From positions 992,001-1,056,000 of the forward strand of contig NZ_CP135164.1 in assembly GCF_001940225.2 (NCBI RefSeq): 64,000 nucleotides of DNA, given 5' to 3'. The position numbers and the translations under genes are program-made. Position 1 is the stretch's first letter, and every line of letters starts with the position of its first letter. The notes under the pieces were generated by a model. It ran no database searches, was not told the origin of the DNA, and saw only the letters and a program-made list of their open reading frames with translations. This document shows, piece by piece, positions 26,403-34,783 of this stretch. The DNA is from Roseburia sp. 499. Lineage in GTDB: Bacteria; Bacillota; Clostridia; Lachnospirales; Lachnospiraceae.

Positions 26403-27821
26403 ATGAAAGTAACCAAAGATGGATTCAAGGACAGACAACTTCATATTGAAGACTATCTGCAAATGGTATCTGCGGAACAGAAAGAGTATGCAGAAGTGTC
26501 CGCCTGTCAGAGGATTACTGAAAACAACGACATCGTCACAGATTTTCAAACGGACAAACTGATGGAAAAGATTTTATCGAATGACAATCTTAATCAAGCA
26601 TACAAGAAGGTAAAATCTAATAAAGGAGCAGGCGGAGTCGATGGGATGAGCGTGGATGAACTTCTATCGTTTCTCAGAGACAACGGAAAGCAACTGAAAC
26701 AACAGTTAATGGATGGTAAATATAAACCTAATCCAGTCCGAAGGGTAGAGATACCCAAAGAAACAAAAGGCGAGTTCAGAAAACTGGGAGTACCAACGGT
26801 AGTTGACCGTGTCTTTCAACAGGCAATCACACAAGTACTCTCTCCTATTTATGAAGAACAGTTTTCAGAAAACAGTTATGGCTTTCGCCCATGCAGAGGT
26901 GCACAAGATGCACTAAAGCAATGCCAGACAAATGTAAATGATGGTTACGGATATGTGGTAGATATGGATTTGGAGAAATTCTTTGATACTGTATGCCAAA
27001 GCAAACTCATAGAAGTATTATCACGAACCATCAAGGATGGAAGAGTTATCTCGCTCATTCACAAATACCTCAATGCTGGAATAATCAGCAGAGGGGGACT
27101 TGAAAGGACAGAAGTGGGAATGCCACAAGGTGGACCACTTAGCCCGTTACTCAGTAACATAATGCTGAATGAACTAGACAAGGAACTAACACGCAGAGGA
27201 CACAGATTTGTGCGCTATGCAGATGACTGTATGATATTCTGTAAAAGCAGAAAAAGTGCAGAAAGAACCTTGGAAAACATCACACCATTTATTGAAGGAA
27301 AACTTTTCTTAAAAGTAAATCGAGAAAAGACTTGTGTATCACATATCAGCAAAGTCAAATACCTTGGATACAGTTTTTATAACTACCGAGGAAAATGTAG
27401 ATTCAGAGTACATCCAAAATCAGTTACAAAGATGAAGAATAAAATCAGAGAACTGACAAATAGAAGTAATGGATGGGGAAATGAATATCGAGCATTAAAA
27501 CTGACACAGTTTATAAGAGGTTGGGTAAACTACTTTGGAATGGCAGATATGAAGAAACTCTTAAAAGAAACAGATGAATGGCTACGCCATAAAATAAGGG
27601 CAATCTATTGGAAACAATGGAAGAGGGTCAGAACAAAATTTAGAGAACTCAAAAAGTTAGGTGTGGATAAGGAGAAGGCGTGGATTTGCGCCAATATGCG
27701 AAATGGAAACTGGTATTGCAGTGGATATTTTGTCTTGCAGACTGCATTTAACAATAAGAAACTCCGTGAACTTGGATACCCAACATTCACAGAGTTCTAT
27801 TTGAAAATATGTGAAAACTAA
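26403..27821 (+). CDS. ltrA: Group II intron reverse transcriptase/maturase (outer intron)
   Basis: Intron-encoded protein of 472 residues that aids splicing and copies the intron into new DNA sites. The reverse transcriptase domain spans about 60-320: KSNKGAGGVDGMSVDE, IPKETKGEFRKLGVPTVVDR, SYGFRPCRGAQDAL, the catalytic YADD in FVRYADDCMIF, and MPQGGPLSPLLSNIML. The maturase (X) domain follows with FIRGWVNYFGMADMK. I see no C-terminal HNH endonuclease domain, since it ends at TFTEFYLKICEN. The frame is intact. Its stop is followed within a few bases by domain V of its own intron. Confidence 0.95.
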   Translation: MKVTKDGFKDRQLHIEDYLQMVSAEQKEYAEVSACQRITENNDIVTDFQTDKLMEKILSNDNLNQAYKKVKSNKGAGGVDGMSVDELLSFLRDNGKQLKQQLMDGKYKPNPVRRVEIPKETKGEFRKLGVPTVVDRVFQQAITQVLSPIYEEQFSENSYGFRPCRGAQDALKQCQTNVNDGYGYVVDMDLEKFFDTVCQSKLIEVLSRTIKDGRVISLIHKYLNAGIISRGGLERTEVGMPQGGPLSPLLSNIMLNELDKELTRRGHRFVRYADDCMIFCKSRKSAERTLENITPFIEGKLFLKVNREKTCVSHISKVKYLGYSFYNYRGKCRFRVHPKSVTKMKNKIRELTNRSNGWGNEYRALKLTQFIRGWVNYFGMADMKKLLKETDEWLRHKIRAIYWKQWKRVRTKFRELKKLGVDKEKAWICANMRNGNWYCSGYFVLQTAFNNKKLRELGYPTFTEFYLKICEN

Positions 27822-27823
27822 GG

Positions 27824-27858
27824 AACCGCCTTGGTACCGAACGGTATGCCAGGTGGTG
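27824..27858 (+). other. Domain V of the outer intron
   Basis: ACCGCC pairs with GGTGGT, then GG with CC, a TG bulge, and TACC with GGTA around a GAAC loop. One extra unpaired T is present on the 5' side of the lower stem. The inner intron begins at the next base. Confidence 0.65.
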
Positions 27859-28370
27859 GTGTGCCATGAAAGGCGCACAGAAGATGAAGGCAGGTCCTTC
27901 GGCAGGGATTGAACAGGCAAATCTGTCAAATCACTCTAATGCTGCTGTAGTCAAGCCTATGGTAGTAAGCGATTAGAGAAAAGGCTACAAACTAATAGTC
28001 AGATAGGATACATGAAGATGAACGCAAGTGAACCATTGATGAAGTGTCGAAAGCGTAAGATTTCTGCAAAACTCACTTTTCACCACTAGGTGGGGATAAA
28101 GATAATGGATACCTGTAACGCTGATTATCTGTGGAACGGCATTAAGATGGCATGAGCATGTATTAGGCTTCTGTGTGAAACATGGGAACCTACAGACTAA
28201 TGAAAATCGAAAAGGTACAAGTCGCAGAAAGGCAAGACCGAAAGTAGAAAAGTAGACTGTAGGGGCGGAGTCATTCGTAGTAGTTATGAAGTCACTGTAA
28301 TGGTGATGGAGCAAAGGGATGACATCATTGAGCTTGAATTTGAGAACAACTAGAAAACTAGGAGGATTTG

Positions 28371-29612
28371 ATGAACGAGAGCAAGCAATACGAAATACCA
28401 AAGAAGGCTGTCATTGAAGCATACAAAAGAGTTAAGGCTAATAAAGGAAGTGCTGGAATAGACGGTATAGATTTTGAAAAGTTTGAAGGAAAACTCAATA
28501 ACAATCTCTATAAAATATGGAATCGAATGAGTTCAGGCAGTTATTTTCCATCACCTGTAATGGCGGTAGAAATACCAAAGAAAACAGGAGGTGTCAGACG
28601 ATTAGGTATACCAACTATAACAGATAGAGTGGCACAAATGGTGGCAAGAATGTACGTGGAAAGTGCAGTAGAGCCTATGTTTTGTGATGACTCTTATGGA
28701 TATAGACCTAACAAGTCAGCTTTGGATGCGATAGAGATGACAAGAAAGAGATGTTGGTACTATGATTATGTAATAGAATTGGACGTGAAAGGTCTATTTG
28801 ATAACATTGACCATGAGTTACTAATGAGAGTTGTGCGAAGACATGTCAAAGAGGTGTGGATATGCATGTACATTGAAAGGTGGCTCAAAACTCCTTTTGT
28901 ATTGAGGAATGGCGAGGTAATAGAGCGAAATGCGGGAACACCACAGGGTGGAGTTATTAGTCCTGTGCTTGCGAATATGTTCTTACATTATGTCTTTGAT
29001 ATGTGGATGAAAAGAAATTTTCCACAGGCACCATTTGAAAGATATGCAGATGATGGAGTTGTACATTGTAAAACTAAAGGAGAGGCTCTTTTCATAAAGG
29101 AATGTTTGGTAAAGAGATTTGCAGAGTGCAAACTTGAACTACATCCGATTAAAACAAGAATTGTGTACTGCAAAGACAAGGATAGAACGAGGAATGAGGA
29201 TTTAACAGAGTTTGATTTTCTTGGATATACCTTCAAAGCTGTATACATTATGTGTAAAGATGGGAAAATGCGTTCAAACTTTATTGCATCAGTCAGTAAA
29301 ACGTCAGCTAAAACATTCAGGGATAAGATAAAATCGTTAGAAATTCACAAGAAAACTGGGTGTAAAATCGACATGATTGCAAAAATTTTAAATCCAATGT
29401 TGAGAGGTTGGATTAACTACTTTGGGAAATTCAATCCTTCAGCGATGAAATATACACTTCAGTGTGTAGAGCGTAGATTAGTTAAATGGGCAATGTGTAA
29501 ATATAAAAATTTCCGTGGACACAGACAAAGGGCAGAAAAATGGCTCTTGTCTGTAAGAAAACGAGAGCCTAAGTTATTTGCTCATTGGAGCAAAATGTAT
29601 TTGTATTGTTAA
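28371..29612 (+). CDS. ltrA: Group II intron reverse transcriptase/maturase (inner intron)
   Basis: A 413-residue intron-encoded protein, clearly different in sequence from the outer one. Reverse transcriptase motifs: VKANKGSAGIDGIDFEKFE, KKTGGVRRLGIPTITDR, SYGYRPNKSALDAI, YVIELDVKGLFDNIDHELL, GTPQGGVISPVLANMFL and the catalytic FERYADDGVVH. The maturase part includes MLRGWINYFGKFNPSAMKYTLQ. No endonuclease domain is visible, as the protein ends KLFAHWSKMYLYC. ATG 28371 has GGAGG at 28361-28365. A TTG one codon upstream is less likely. Domain V follows eight bases after the stop. Confidence 0.95.
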   Translation: MNESKQYEIPKKAVIEAYKRVKANKGSAGIDGIDFEKFEGKLNNNLYKIWNRMSSGSYFPSPVMAVEIPKKTGGVRRLGIPTITDRVAQMVARMYVESAVEPMFCDDSYGYRPNKSALDAIEMTRKRCWYYDYVIELDVKGLFDNIDHELLMRVVRRHVKEVWICMYIERWLKTPFVLRNGEVIERNAGTPQGGVISPVLANMFLHYVFDMWMKRNFPQAPFERYADDGVVHCKTKGEALFIKECLVKRFAECKLELHPIKTRIVYCKDKDRTRNEDLTEFDFLGYTFKAVYIMCKDGKMRSNFIASVSKTSAKTFRDKIKSLEIHKKTGCKIDMIAKILNPMLRGWINYFGKFNPSAMKYTLQCVERRLVKWAMCKYKNFRGHRQRAEKWLLSVRKREPKLFAHWSKMYLYC

Positions 29613-29619
29613 ATGATAA

Positions 29620-29653
29620 GAGCCGTATGAAGGGAGACTTTCACGTACGGTTC
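29620..29653 (+). other. Domain V of the inner intron
   Basis: Exactly 34 bases beginning GAGCCGTATG and ending ACGGTTC, with the catalytic AGC triad at 29621-29623 and a GAGA (GNRA) tetraloop. This is the most conserved part of group II ribozymes and looks fully intact. Confidence 0.9.
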
Positions 29654-29821
29654 CGTGAGAAGTTTGAGGTGAGAGTCCTCTTACTTACTCGACTGGAAGG
29701 ACGGATAATCAGCTAATGATTATCCTCCTATCCGATTAGGACTTGACGTATTCACATTTACAAAACATATTCATGGTGTTAAAATAGATTATATAGAATA
29801 TAAGGTATGGAGGTTGTACAT

Positions 29822-31117
29822 ATGAGGAATGGTGGCAAAAAATATGAAGAAATATTAAGAAGTATTAGTACCATGACACCGATGAACAATAGTGGGATAC
29901 CAGAAGCGGAAAATATTTAAAAGAGATTGGAACAGGGGAAGAAGGAATTTGAGACATCTGTCCAAAGTGTGTTGGATGCTTTGATGAAGATGAGTGCTTT
30001 GGATTTGGCATTAGGTGATAATTCTAAGTTAGTCACAAGGGTAAGTGGAGAACTTTCAAGAGTGGCAGAGGGGTTCGGGAGATTGCAGTAGTAGCGAGCC
30101 CAGAGTACCTCAGAAGTAGCAGCAGCTCACGAGAATCTGACAGAGAATATAGGAACTGTTTCGGACAGTTCGGAGGAAATTTTAAAAGGAATCAAAGAAA
30201 GCGAGAATCAGTTGCAGACTGTGATGGAAGTTTCTGGTAAGACCATTGATAATTCCATGGAAATGAAAGCTGATATGGAAAAATTACTGGAAATTATATC
30301 ACATATGAATGAGGTAATTGCTGCTATTAATGGAATTTCAGCACAGACCAACCTGTTAGCTCTGAATGCCAGTATAGAGGCAGCTAGAGCAGGAGAAGCA
30401 GGAAAAGGATTTGCAGTAGTAGCAGAGGAGATTCGTAATTTGGCAGATGAGACAAAAGCCTTACTGCTAATATGGATGGATTTTTGTCAAGTATTCATTA
30501 CTACGACAGTTTCTGCAAGTCAGGAAATCTACAGTTCTGTTGTTCAATTAGAAGAGCAGGCGGTGAAGGTAGAGGAAGAAACGGTAGTTTTAAATGAACA
30601 GGCAAATACTATGAAGCAGGTAAGTAATTCCTTGGAAGAGATTATTAAACCGGTGTCTGTCATTGAGAGTCAGATGGACGAAACGGCAAAGCGTATGGGA
30701 AGAATGTCAGAAGATGTATTTTATATGCTAGATAATCAGATGTTTGTAAATGCTGTTCAGGGAGCTATTACAGCTCATCAGAATTGGGTAAGCACCTTAG
30801 AAAAAATTGTAACAGAAGGGGTTATTGTTCCACTTCAGACAGATGCTTCTAAATGTGGATTTGGGCACTCTTATTATGCGATGAAACCGAAGAATACACA
30901 GATAAAGAGTGTATGGGATGGAATTGAAGCAAAGCATAATGAACTTCATGGAATCGGAAAAAGTGCAATTCAGGCAGTATGGGATGAAGATGAAATAAAA
31001 GCGCAGGAAGAGTTAGAGCGTGCACAACAGCTTTCGAAAGAAGTGATTGGGGAATTCCAAAAGATTCTTGAGATTGTGGAAGAACTAGAACGTAAAAAAG
31101 AGCAGGTATTTAGATAA
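29822..31117 (+). pseudogene. Broken cytosolic methyl-accepting chemotaxis protein with CZB domain
   Basis: Starting at ATG 29822 (GGAGG upstream) the frame is read through TAA at 29918 and a TAG-TAG pair at 30089-30094. All three are in the same frame as the long downstream open segment. The signalling tip is recognisable ([42 protein letters not shown]), but straight after it, at about 30465-30520, the frame slips and returns. The alternative frame encodes the expected [11 protein letters not shown]. The C-terminus is a chemoreceptor zinc-binding domain: His in AHQNW, Cys in [10 protein letters not shown], His in AKHNELH. No membrane helices are present. An intact relative would sense zinc or oxidants and signal to CheA. 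With three stops and paired indels it is presumed non-functional. Confidence 0.82.
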
Positions 31118-31130
31118 GAATGAGAATTAC

Positions 31131-31175
31131 AAAGTGTCTTTGAAGTAGTGGCTTCAGAGACACTTTTTGTTTTTG
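31131..31175 (+). terminator. Terminator after the chemoreceptor pseudogene
   Basis: AAAGTGTCTTTGAAG (31131-31145) pairs with CTTCAGAGACACTTT (31152-31166), followed by a T-rich run. Confidence 0.85.
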
Positions 31176-31307
31176 TGTCTGTGTTTACAAGAAATATGTA
31201 AACTGTTATAATAGAATTCGTGCAAAAAAAAGGAAATATTTTCCTTTTTAAATAAAATCAACAAAAAATGGAAGTAAAATGATAAATGGGAAGAAGGGAG
31301 CAGAAGA

Positions 31308-31730
31308 ATGACAGAATATGAGATAAGGAGTAAGATACGAAGGAATGAGGATATGGTGGATTCTTATCAAAGCCAGATTCGGGAATTAGAAGAACAGATG
31401 GAAGATTTGGAATATTTGCGAAGTAAATTCTCAACATTGCAAACAAATTTTGGTAATAAGCAAGATGTACGAAAGAGAGGATTGTCAGGAGTTTTCGCTA
31501 AAACAGCGCAAATAAAAATTGCTTCACGGTATTATTCCGGAATGAATGATTTACTTAATGGTACAGAATTTATGAACGCATATAATGGGTTGTCAGATGC
31601 GAAAGACACAATTGTGCGGGAATTAGATAAAATTTTTACCCAAAGGGAAGATTTAACAAGAGAGTTAAATTATCGGAAACAGCGAATTACATATTGGGAA
31701 ACGGAATTAAGAAAATTACAGTATAGATAA
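31308..31730 (+). CDS. Coiled-coil protein, YwqH (DUF5082)-like, of a type VII-type locus
   Basis: A 140-residue, mostly helical, highly charged protein with no signal peptide. It has an N-terminal coiled coil (about 1-45) and another after residue 100 (VRELDKIFTQREDLTRELNYRKQ). Its size, helix pattern and position as first gene before small WXG-like proteins resemble YwqH/DUF5082 proteins that precede LXG toxins in B. subtilis. The family assignment is inferred from context, since no motif is decisive. ATG 31308 follows GGAGCAGAAG. The next gene starts essentially at its stop, so the genes form an operon. Confidence 0.6.
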   Translation: MTEYEIRSKIRRNEDMVDSYQSQIRELEEQMEDLEYLRSKFSTLQTNFGNKQDVRKRGLSGVFAKTAQIKIASRYYSGMNDLLNGTEFMNAYNGLSDAKDTIVRELDKIFTQREDLTRELNYRKQRITYWETELRKLQYR

Positions 31731-31747
31731 TGAAAAGGGAGCAAAAG

Positions 31748-32035
31748 ATGGCAGAAAAAGATTTGATTATTGATGATGAATATTGTACCACTATGGGAAA
31801 TTATTTTGAAACCCAGGGACAAATACTGAATACGATGGTAAAGGATTATATTGCAGCTTTAGAAAAGGTTAGAAAAAATGCAATTAAGTCAGGAGAAGTA
31901 GCAAAGGCGTTAGACGTATACATTACTTATGCGAAAAAACTAGATGGGCAAATGGAAGAAATTTCAGTTATTGCTAAGAAGCAGGTATCTGATTTTTTGA
32001 CACAGGTAGATAGCGCGGATGAATATCTTTTTTAA
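31748..32035 (+). CDS. Small helical protein, possible T7SS partner protein
   Basis: A 95-residue, all-helical protein without membrane segments (LNTMVKDYIAALEKVRKNAIKSG). Size and helical hairpin potential resemble WXG100 or LXG-associated (Lap) helper proteins, which heterodimerise with LXG effectors and guide them to the type VII secretion machine. A WxG turn is not present. ATG 31748 is preferred (GGGAG at 31738-31742). An in-frame ATG at 31730 overlaps the previous stop. Function is inferred only from neighbours. Confidence 0.55.
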   Translation: MAEKDLIIDDEYCTTMGNYFETQGQILNTMVKDYIAALEKVRKNAIKSGEVAKALDVYITYAKKLDGQMEEISVIAKKQVSDFLTQVDSADEYLF

Positions 32036-32050
32036 GGAGAGGAGTATCAT

Positions 32051-32332
32051 ATGGGTAAGATTGAGATTGACATTAATGCTTTGAATGTTTTTATTTCAGA
32101 GCTTAAGACGTTACAAAGTAATTGGTTGAATCATGAAGTAAATAGTCCGGAAACAGTAGGTGGTGGCGGAACGGTAAATCAGTTAGAAGAAATCGCGAAA
32201 GTATATGCAGGGCTTCAGATTAAAATGGGAGCATTATTATCCGGTACAATATCATTTCTGGATTATACAAAGAAAGAATATGAGGAACAGGATAAGGCAA
32301 TCGCTACGAAAATGAAAAGAGAAAGGGATTAA
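32051..32332 (+). CDS. WXG100-like / SACOL2603-type T7SS small protein
   Basis: A 93-residue helix-turn-helix protein. W25 lies near the turn, a GGGG linker separates the helices, and the C-terminal helix carries YEEQD (Y77-D81), matching the YxxxD/E signal recognised by type VII secretion, with YTKKE just before it. Such proteins are either secreted themselves or act as targeting partners of LXG effectors. AGGAGAGGAG precedes the start. It directly precedes the 377-residue candidate effector by 15 bases. Confidence 0.65.
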   Translation: MGKIEIDINALNVFISELKTLQSNWLNHEVNSPETVGGGGTVNQLEEIAKVYAGLQIKMGALLSGTISFLDYTKKEYEEQDKAIATKMKRERD

Positions 32333-32347
32333 GAGGGGGGGAGGAAG

Positions 32348-33481
32348 ATGAAACGTGATTTTTCAGATGCATCAAAGGAGGAATTGATAAACCTGGTTGC
32401 ACAGGTGGAAAGTGAGAAATGGTGTGATTTTACAGACTGGATTGGAGACCGATGGTGTGATTTTGAATCATGGATTGGAGCATTGGATATTCAGCATTAT
32501 ATTAATGATGTGAATGCATATCATAAAAAAGTAATTGATAAAAATAATACAACAGTGCAGGAAATTGAAAATATTTTTAACGCAGTAAAAGAGGTTGATA
32601 CCAGCTATGCGGTAAGAATGTCTGCCTGCAAAGAACAGTTAGAGTCCATAGGAAAATTGATTTTGGAGCTGACAAAGGTAGTAGACCCCAGTACGGGGGT
32701 GTTTCGTACTGATGTTGTGAATGGCAGACTGACTGGATTCTTTTCCGATTATGAAAAGACAAAAGAAATCCTGTTAATTCTGGGTCAGACTGGTCTGACC
32801 CAGGAGGAGCTAGAGGAATTAGATGACGAACAGTTAAAAAATGTTTTGAGCAGAGTTATTTCAGGGGTGATTGATGTACTTCCCAATATCAAGGTGGGAG
32901 ATAAGCTTCAAGTACCAATCGGTCCGGATGTTACCCTCTATTATTCGGTATCAGGAAAATATGACAATGATTCGGATATTGATATTGACCTTGTGATAAG
33001 CGACCAGAGACTGAAGCTTAAGGAGATGTCATGGTCAAAGAATCTGACCGATGGTGTAAGCATTGATAAAGGTCTTGTAGGTGGAGATGTGGACGTTTCG
33101 GCGAAGACGGACAATGGTTCTGTAAAATTTAGCTCTGGCGGAGCCTGTGAGATGGAAGGAACATATAAAAATGGTGATACAACTTACAAGGTAAAGACAT
33201 CATTTGCATATGAAAAGATGATTTTGGAGGAATCTGTAGCAACAGAAATCGGAAAAGGGACGATTACCTCTACAATCGGTATTGAGAAAACAAAGAATAA
33301 CGGCTGGACGCCGTGTCCTGTTACGGTATATGAAACAGAAGTGGTGGAGATTCCAGAGATAGAAGATACGGATGATGATTGGGAAACGGTTGTGTTTGTA
33401 GTCGGAGGAATCATATGTGTGGGCGGTCTTATCCTTGCGATACCGACAGGAGGTGCATCGCTAGGATTATGTGTGTTGTAA
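32348..33481 (+). CDS. Candidate LXG-like effector with hydrophobic C-terminus
   Basis: A 377-residue protein not recognised from a named family. The N-terminus has two near-repeats, KWCDFTDWIGD and RWCDFESWIGA (about residues 24-45). A helical segment follows (VIDKNNTTVQEIENIFNAVKEVDTSYA) that resembles the helical region of LXG-type type VII effectors. The middle (about 190-330) looks beta-rich, with repeated polar strands. The C-terminus is a hydrophobic, Gly-rich membrane-type segment (VVFVVGGIICVGGLILAIPTGG), and the protein stops right after it. The stop may be native or may have cut off a toxin domain. Two lipoprotein genes follow and could be immunity proteins. The toxin role is inference only. 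Confidence 0.55.
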   Translation: MKRDFSDASKEELINLVAQVESEKWCDFTDWIGDRWCDFESWIGALDIQHYINDVNAYHKKVIDKNNTTVQEIENIFNAVKEVDTSYAVRMSACKEQLESIGKLILELTKVVDPSTGVFRTDVVNGRLTGFFSDYEKTKEILLILGQTGLTQEELEELDDEQLKNVLSRVISGVIDVLPNIKVGDKLQVPIGPDVTLYYSVSGKYDNDSDIDIDLVISDQRLKLKEMSWSKNLTDGVSIDKGLVGGDVDVSAKTDNGSVKFSSGGACEMEGTYKNGDTTYKVKTSFAYEKMILEESVATEIGKGTITSTIGIEKTKNNGWTPCPVTVYETEVVEIPEIEDTDDDWETVVFVVGGIICVGGLILAIPTGGASLGLCVL

Positions 33482-33495
33482 GGAGGCGTTATTCA

Positions 33496-34134
33496 GTGAA
33501 AAGAAAATATATAAAAAAGAGTTGTATTTTAATAATAATATTTGTCCTTAGTATTTCGGGTTGCGGCGCCAGTCAGAATCAGGATAAAAATAAAGAGATA
33601 GTGTTAGAGAATGAAAATAGTTCTGGTGGCAAGGAAAGAAACGAAGAAGATATTATTAAAGTAAATTTGGATTATAGAATTATTAACATATCAGGAAAGT
33701 CGGTGGAAGAAACAGTAGAAGAAATTAGAGGTGGAGGGAATTGTTTAGATATTTATGAAAATGTAGATGGAACAGTAACGATAGAGATTACGAAAGAACA
33801 GCAGGAATATTGGTTGAATTCCAGAGGAGAATTGTTAGAAGACTTGCAGGAAAAGTTGAAGGAATATGACGAGAATTATCGTTTGGAACACAACGATTCT
33901 TATACGCAAGTAGATGCATATTATAATTTAGACCTTCCTGCCGATAAAGCGATTGTTTATGTAATGTATGCAGAATTTCTATGTGCTTCCTATCAGTTGT
34001 TTTCAGGTGTAGATAGTGATAGTTGGAGAGTGGAGATTAATATTTATAATTCAGATACCGGAAAGTTAGTAAAGAGCGGAAGCAGTGATGCAGATTTTGG
34101 GTATGAAAATTCCGACTGGGAGGCAAGTAAATAA
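33496..34134 (+). CDS. Lipoprotein, first of a tandem paralogous pair
   Basis: A 212-residue predicted lipoprotein with a basic start (KRKYIKK), a hydrophobic stretch (CILIIIFVLSI) and a lipobox ISGCG with the acylated Cys. It has a charged linker and a conserved C-terminal domain with YWLNSRGELLEDLQEKLKEYDENY. The start is GTG 33496, preceded by AAGGAGG; the longer reading from 33379 lies inside the upstream gene. The next gene is a paralog sharing the whole layout. No named family recognised. It may protect the cell against the upstream effector, or be a surface component. Both are guesses from position. Confidence 0.7.
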   Translation: MKRKYIKKSCILIIIFVLSISGCGASQNQDKNKEIVLENENSSGGKERNEEDIIKVNLDYRIINISGKSVEETVEEIRGGGNCLDIYENVDGTVTIEITKEQQEYWLNSRGELLEDLQEKLKEYDENYRLEHNDSYTQVDAYYNLDLPADKAIVYVMYAEFLCASYQLFSGVDSDSWRVEINIYNSDTGKLVKSGSSDADFGYENSDWEASK

Positions 34135-34143
34135 GGAATGATT

Positions 34144-34782
34144 ATGAAAAGAAAATATATTAATAACGGTTGCATTTTAATAATCATATTTGCATTAAGT
34201 ATTTCAGGTTGTGGGTATAGTCAGACACAACCTGAAAAGAAAGAGATAGAGGTTGAAAATAGTTCTGGGAGTAATGAGAAAAAAGAAGAAGATATTATTA
34301 AGGTAAAATTACCACAAAAGTTTATCAATCTTTCCGGAAAAGGTGTGGAAGGACTGATAGAAAATATAAAAGAGGGAGAAGATGATTATATTGATGTATA
34401 TGAGAATGAAGATGGAACTGTAACAGTAGAGATTACTGAACAGCAACAGCAGGAATACTGGTTACCATCAAGAGGAGAATTGCTGGAAGACTTGCAGGAA
34501 CAATTTAAGGAATATGATGAGAACTACCGTTTGGAGCATAACGATTCCTACACACAGGTAGATGCATATTATAATTTGAATCTTCCATGGGATAAAGCGG
34601 GGGTATTTGTGATTTATGCAGAATTTCTATGTGCTTCCTATCAGTTGTTTTCAGGTGTAGATAGTGATAGTTGGAGAGTGGAGATTAATATTTACAACTC
34701 AGATACCGGAAAGTTAGTAAAGAGCGGAAGCAGTGATGCAGATTTTGGGTATGAAAATTCCGACTGGGAGGCGAGTAAATAA
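34144..34782 (+). CDS. Lipoprotein, second of the tandem pair
   Basis: Paralog of the preceding gene: basic start KRKYINN, hydrophobic CILIIIFALSI, lipobox ISGCG, then the same linker and C-terminal domain. The first two thirds have drifted (for example an insertion in QQQQEYW). The last roughly 155 bases differ at only three positions from copy 1, so the ends were duplicated recently or homogenised. ATG 34144 is chosen because AAGGA is seven bases upstream and the product aligns with copy 1. ATG 34138 overlaps that site. Confidence 0.7.
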   Translation: MKRKYINNGCILIIIFALSISGCGYSQTQPEKKEIEVENSSGSNEKKEEDIIKVKLPQKFINLSGKGVEGLIENIKEGEDDYIDVYENEDGTVTVEITEQQQQEYWLPSRGELLEDLQEQFKEYDENYRLEHNDSYTQVDAYYNLNLPWDKAGVFVIYAEFLCASYQLFSGVDSDSWRVEINIYNSDTGKLVKSGSSDADFGYENSDWEASK

Positions 34783-34783
34783 G

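Larger units (their letters stand above)
27859..29693 (+). mobile_element. Inner group II intron nested in the outer one
   Basis: The intron is 1835 bases, from GTGTG (27859) to ACTCGAC (29693). The 5' hairpin GTGTGCC/GGCGCAC, a long ribozyme 5' region, an intact maturase gene, a canonical 34-base domain V and a domain VI with branch-point A at 29687 (seven bases from the end) are all present. The six bases before the insertion (GTGGTG, 27853-27858, IBS1) are perfectly complementary to CACCAC at 28081-28086, a suitable EBS1 loop. Its removal joins GGTGGTG to TGGAAGGACGG and restores the domain V-VI junction of the host intron. Confidence 0.9.
26002..29736 (+). mobile_element. Outer group II intron, interrupted by a second intron
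   Basis: The 5' end is GTGCG, in a GTGCGCC/GGCGCAC hairpin. A 400-base ribozyme region precedes the maturase gene. Domain V lies at 27824-27858. Domain VI resumes at 29694 with AGGA(C)GGATAATC pairing GATTATCC-TCCT. The 3' end is ATCCGAT with the unpaired branch-point A at 29730, seven bases from the end. Removing the inner intron (27859-29693) leaves a continuous intron of about 1900 bases. It sits six bases after the nifJ terminator T-run, so it damages no gene. The upstream exon-binding pairing was not resolved, and the class is not assigned. Confidence 0.85.

Noticed and set aside
30212..31117. Independent 301-residue chemoreceptor gene
   Set aside because: The same frame continues upstream through in-frame stops to a start with a good ribosome binding site at 29822, and the expected sequence slips to another frame near 30465-30520. 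It is a fragment of a pseudogene.
33379..33495. N-terminal extension of the first lipoprotein
   Set aside because: The extension lies inside the upstream gene in another frame, is Cys/Arg-rich and has no ribosome binding site. GTG 33496 with AAGGAGG and a lipoprotein signal is the better start.
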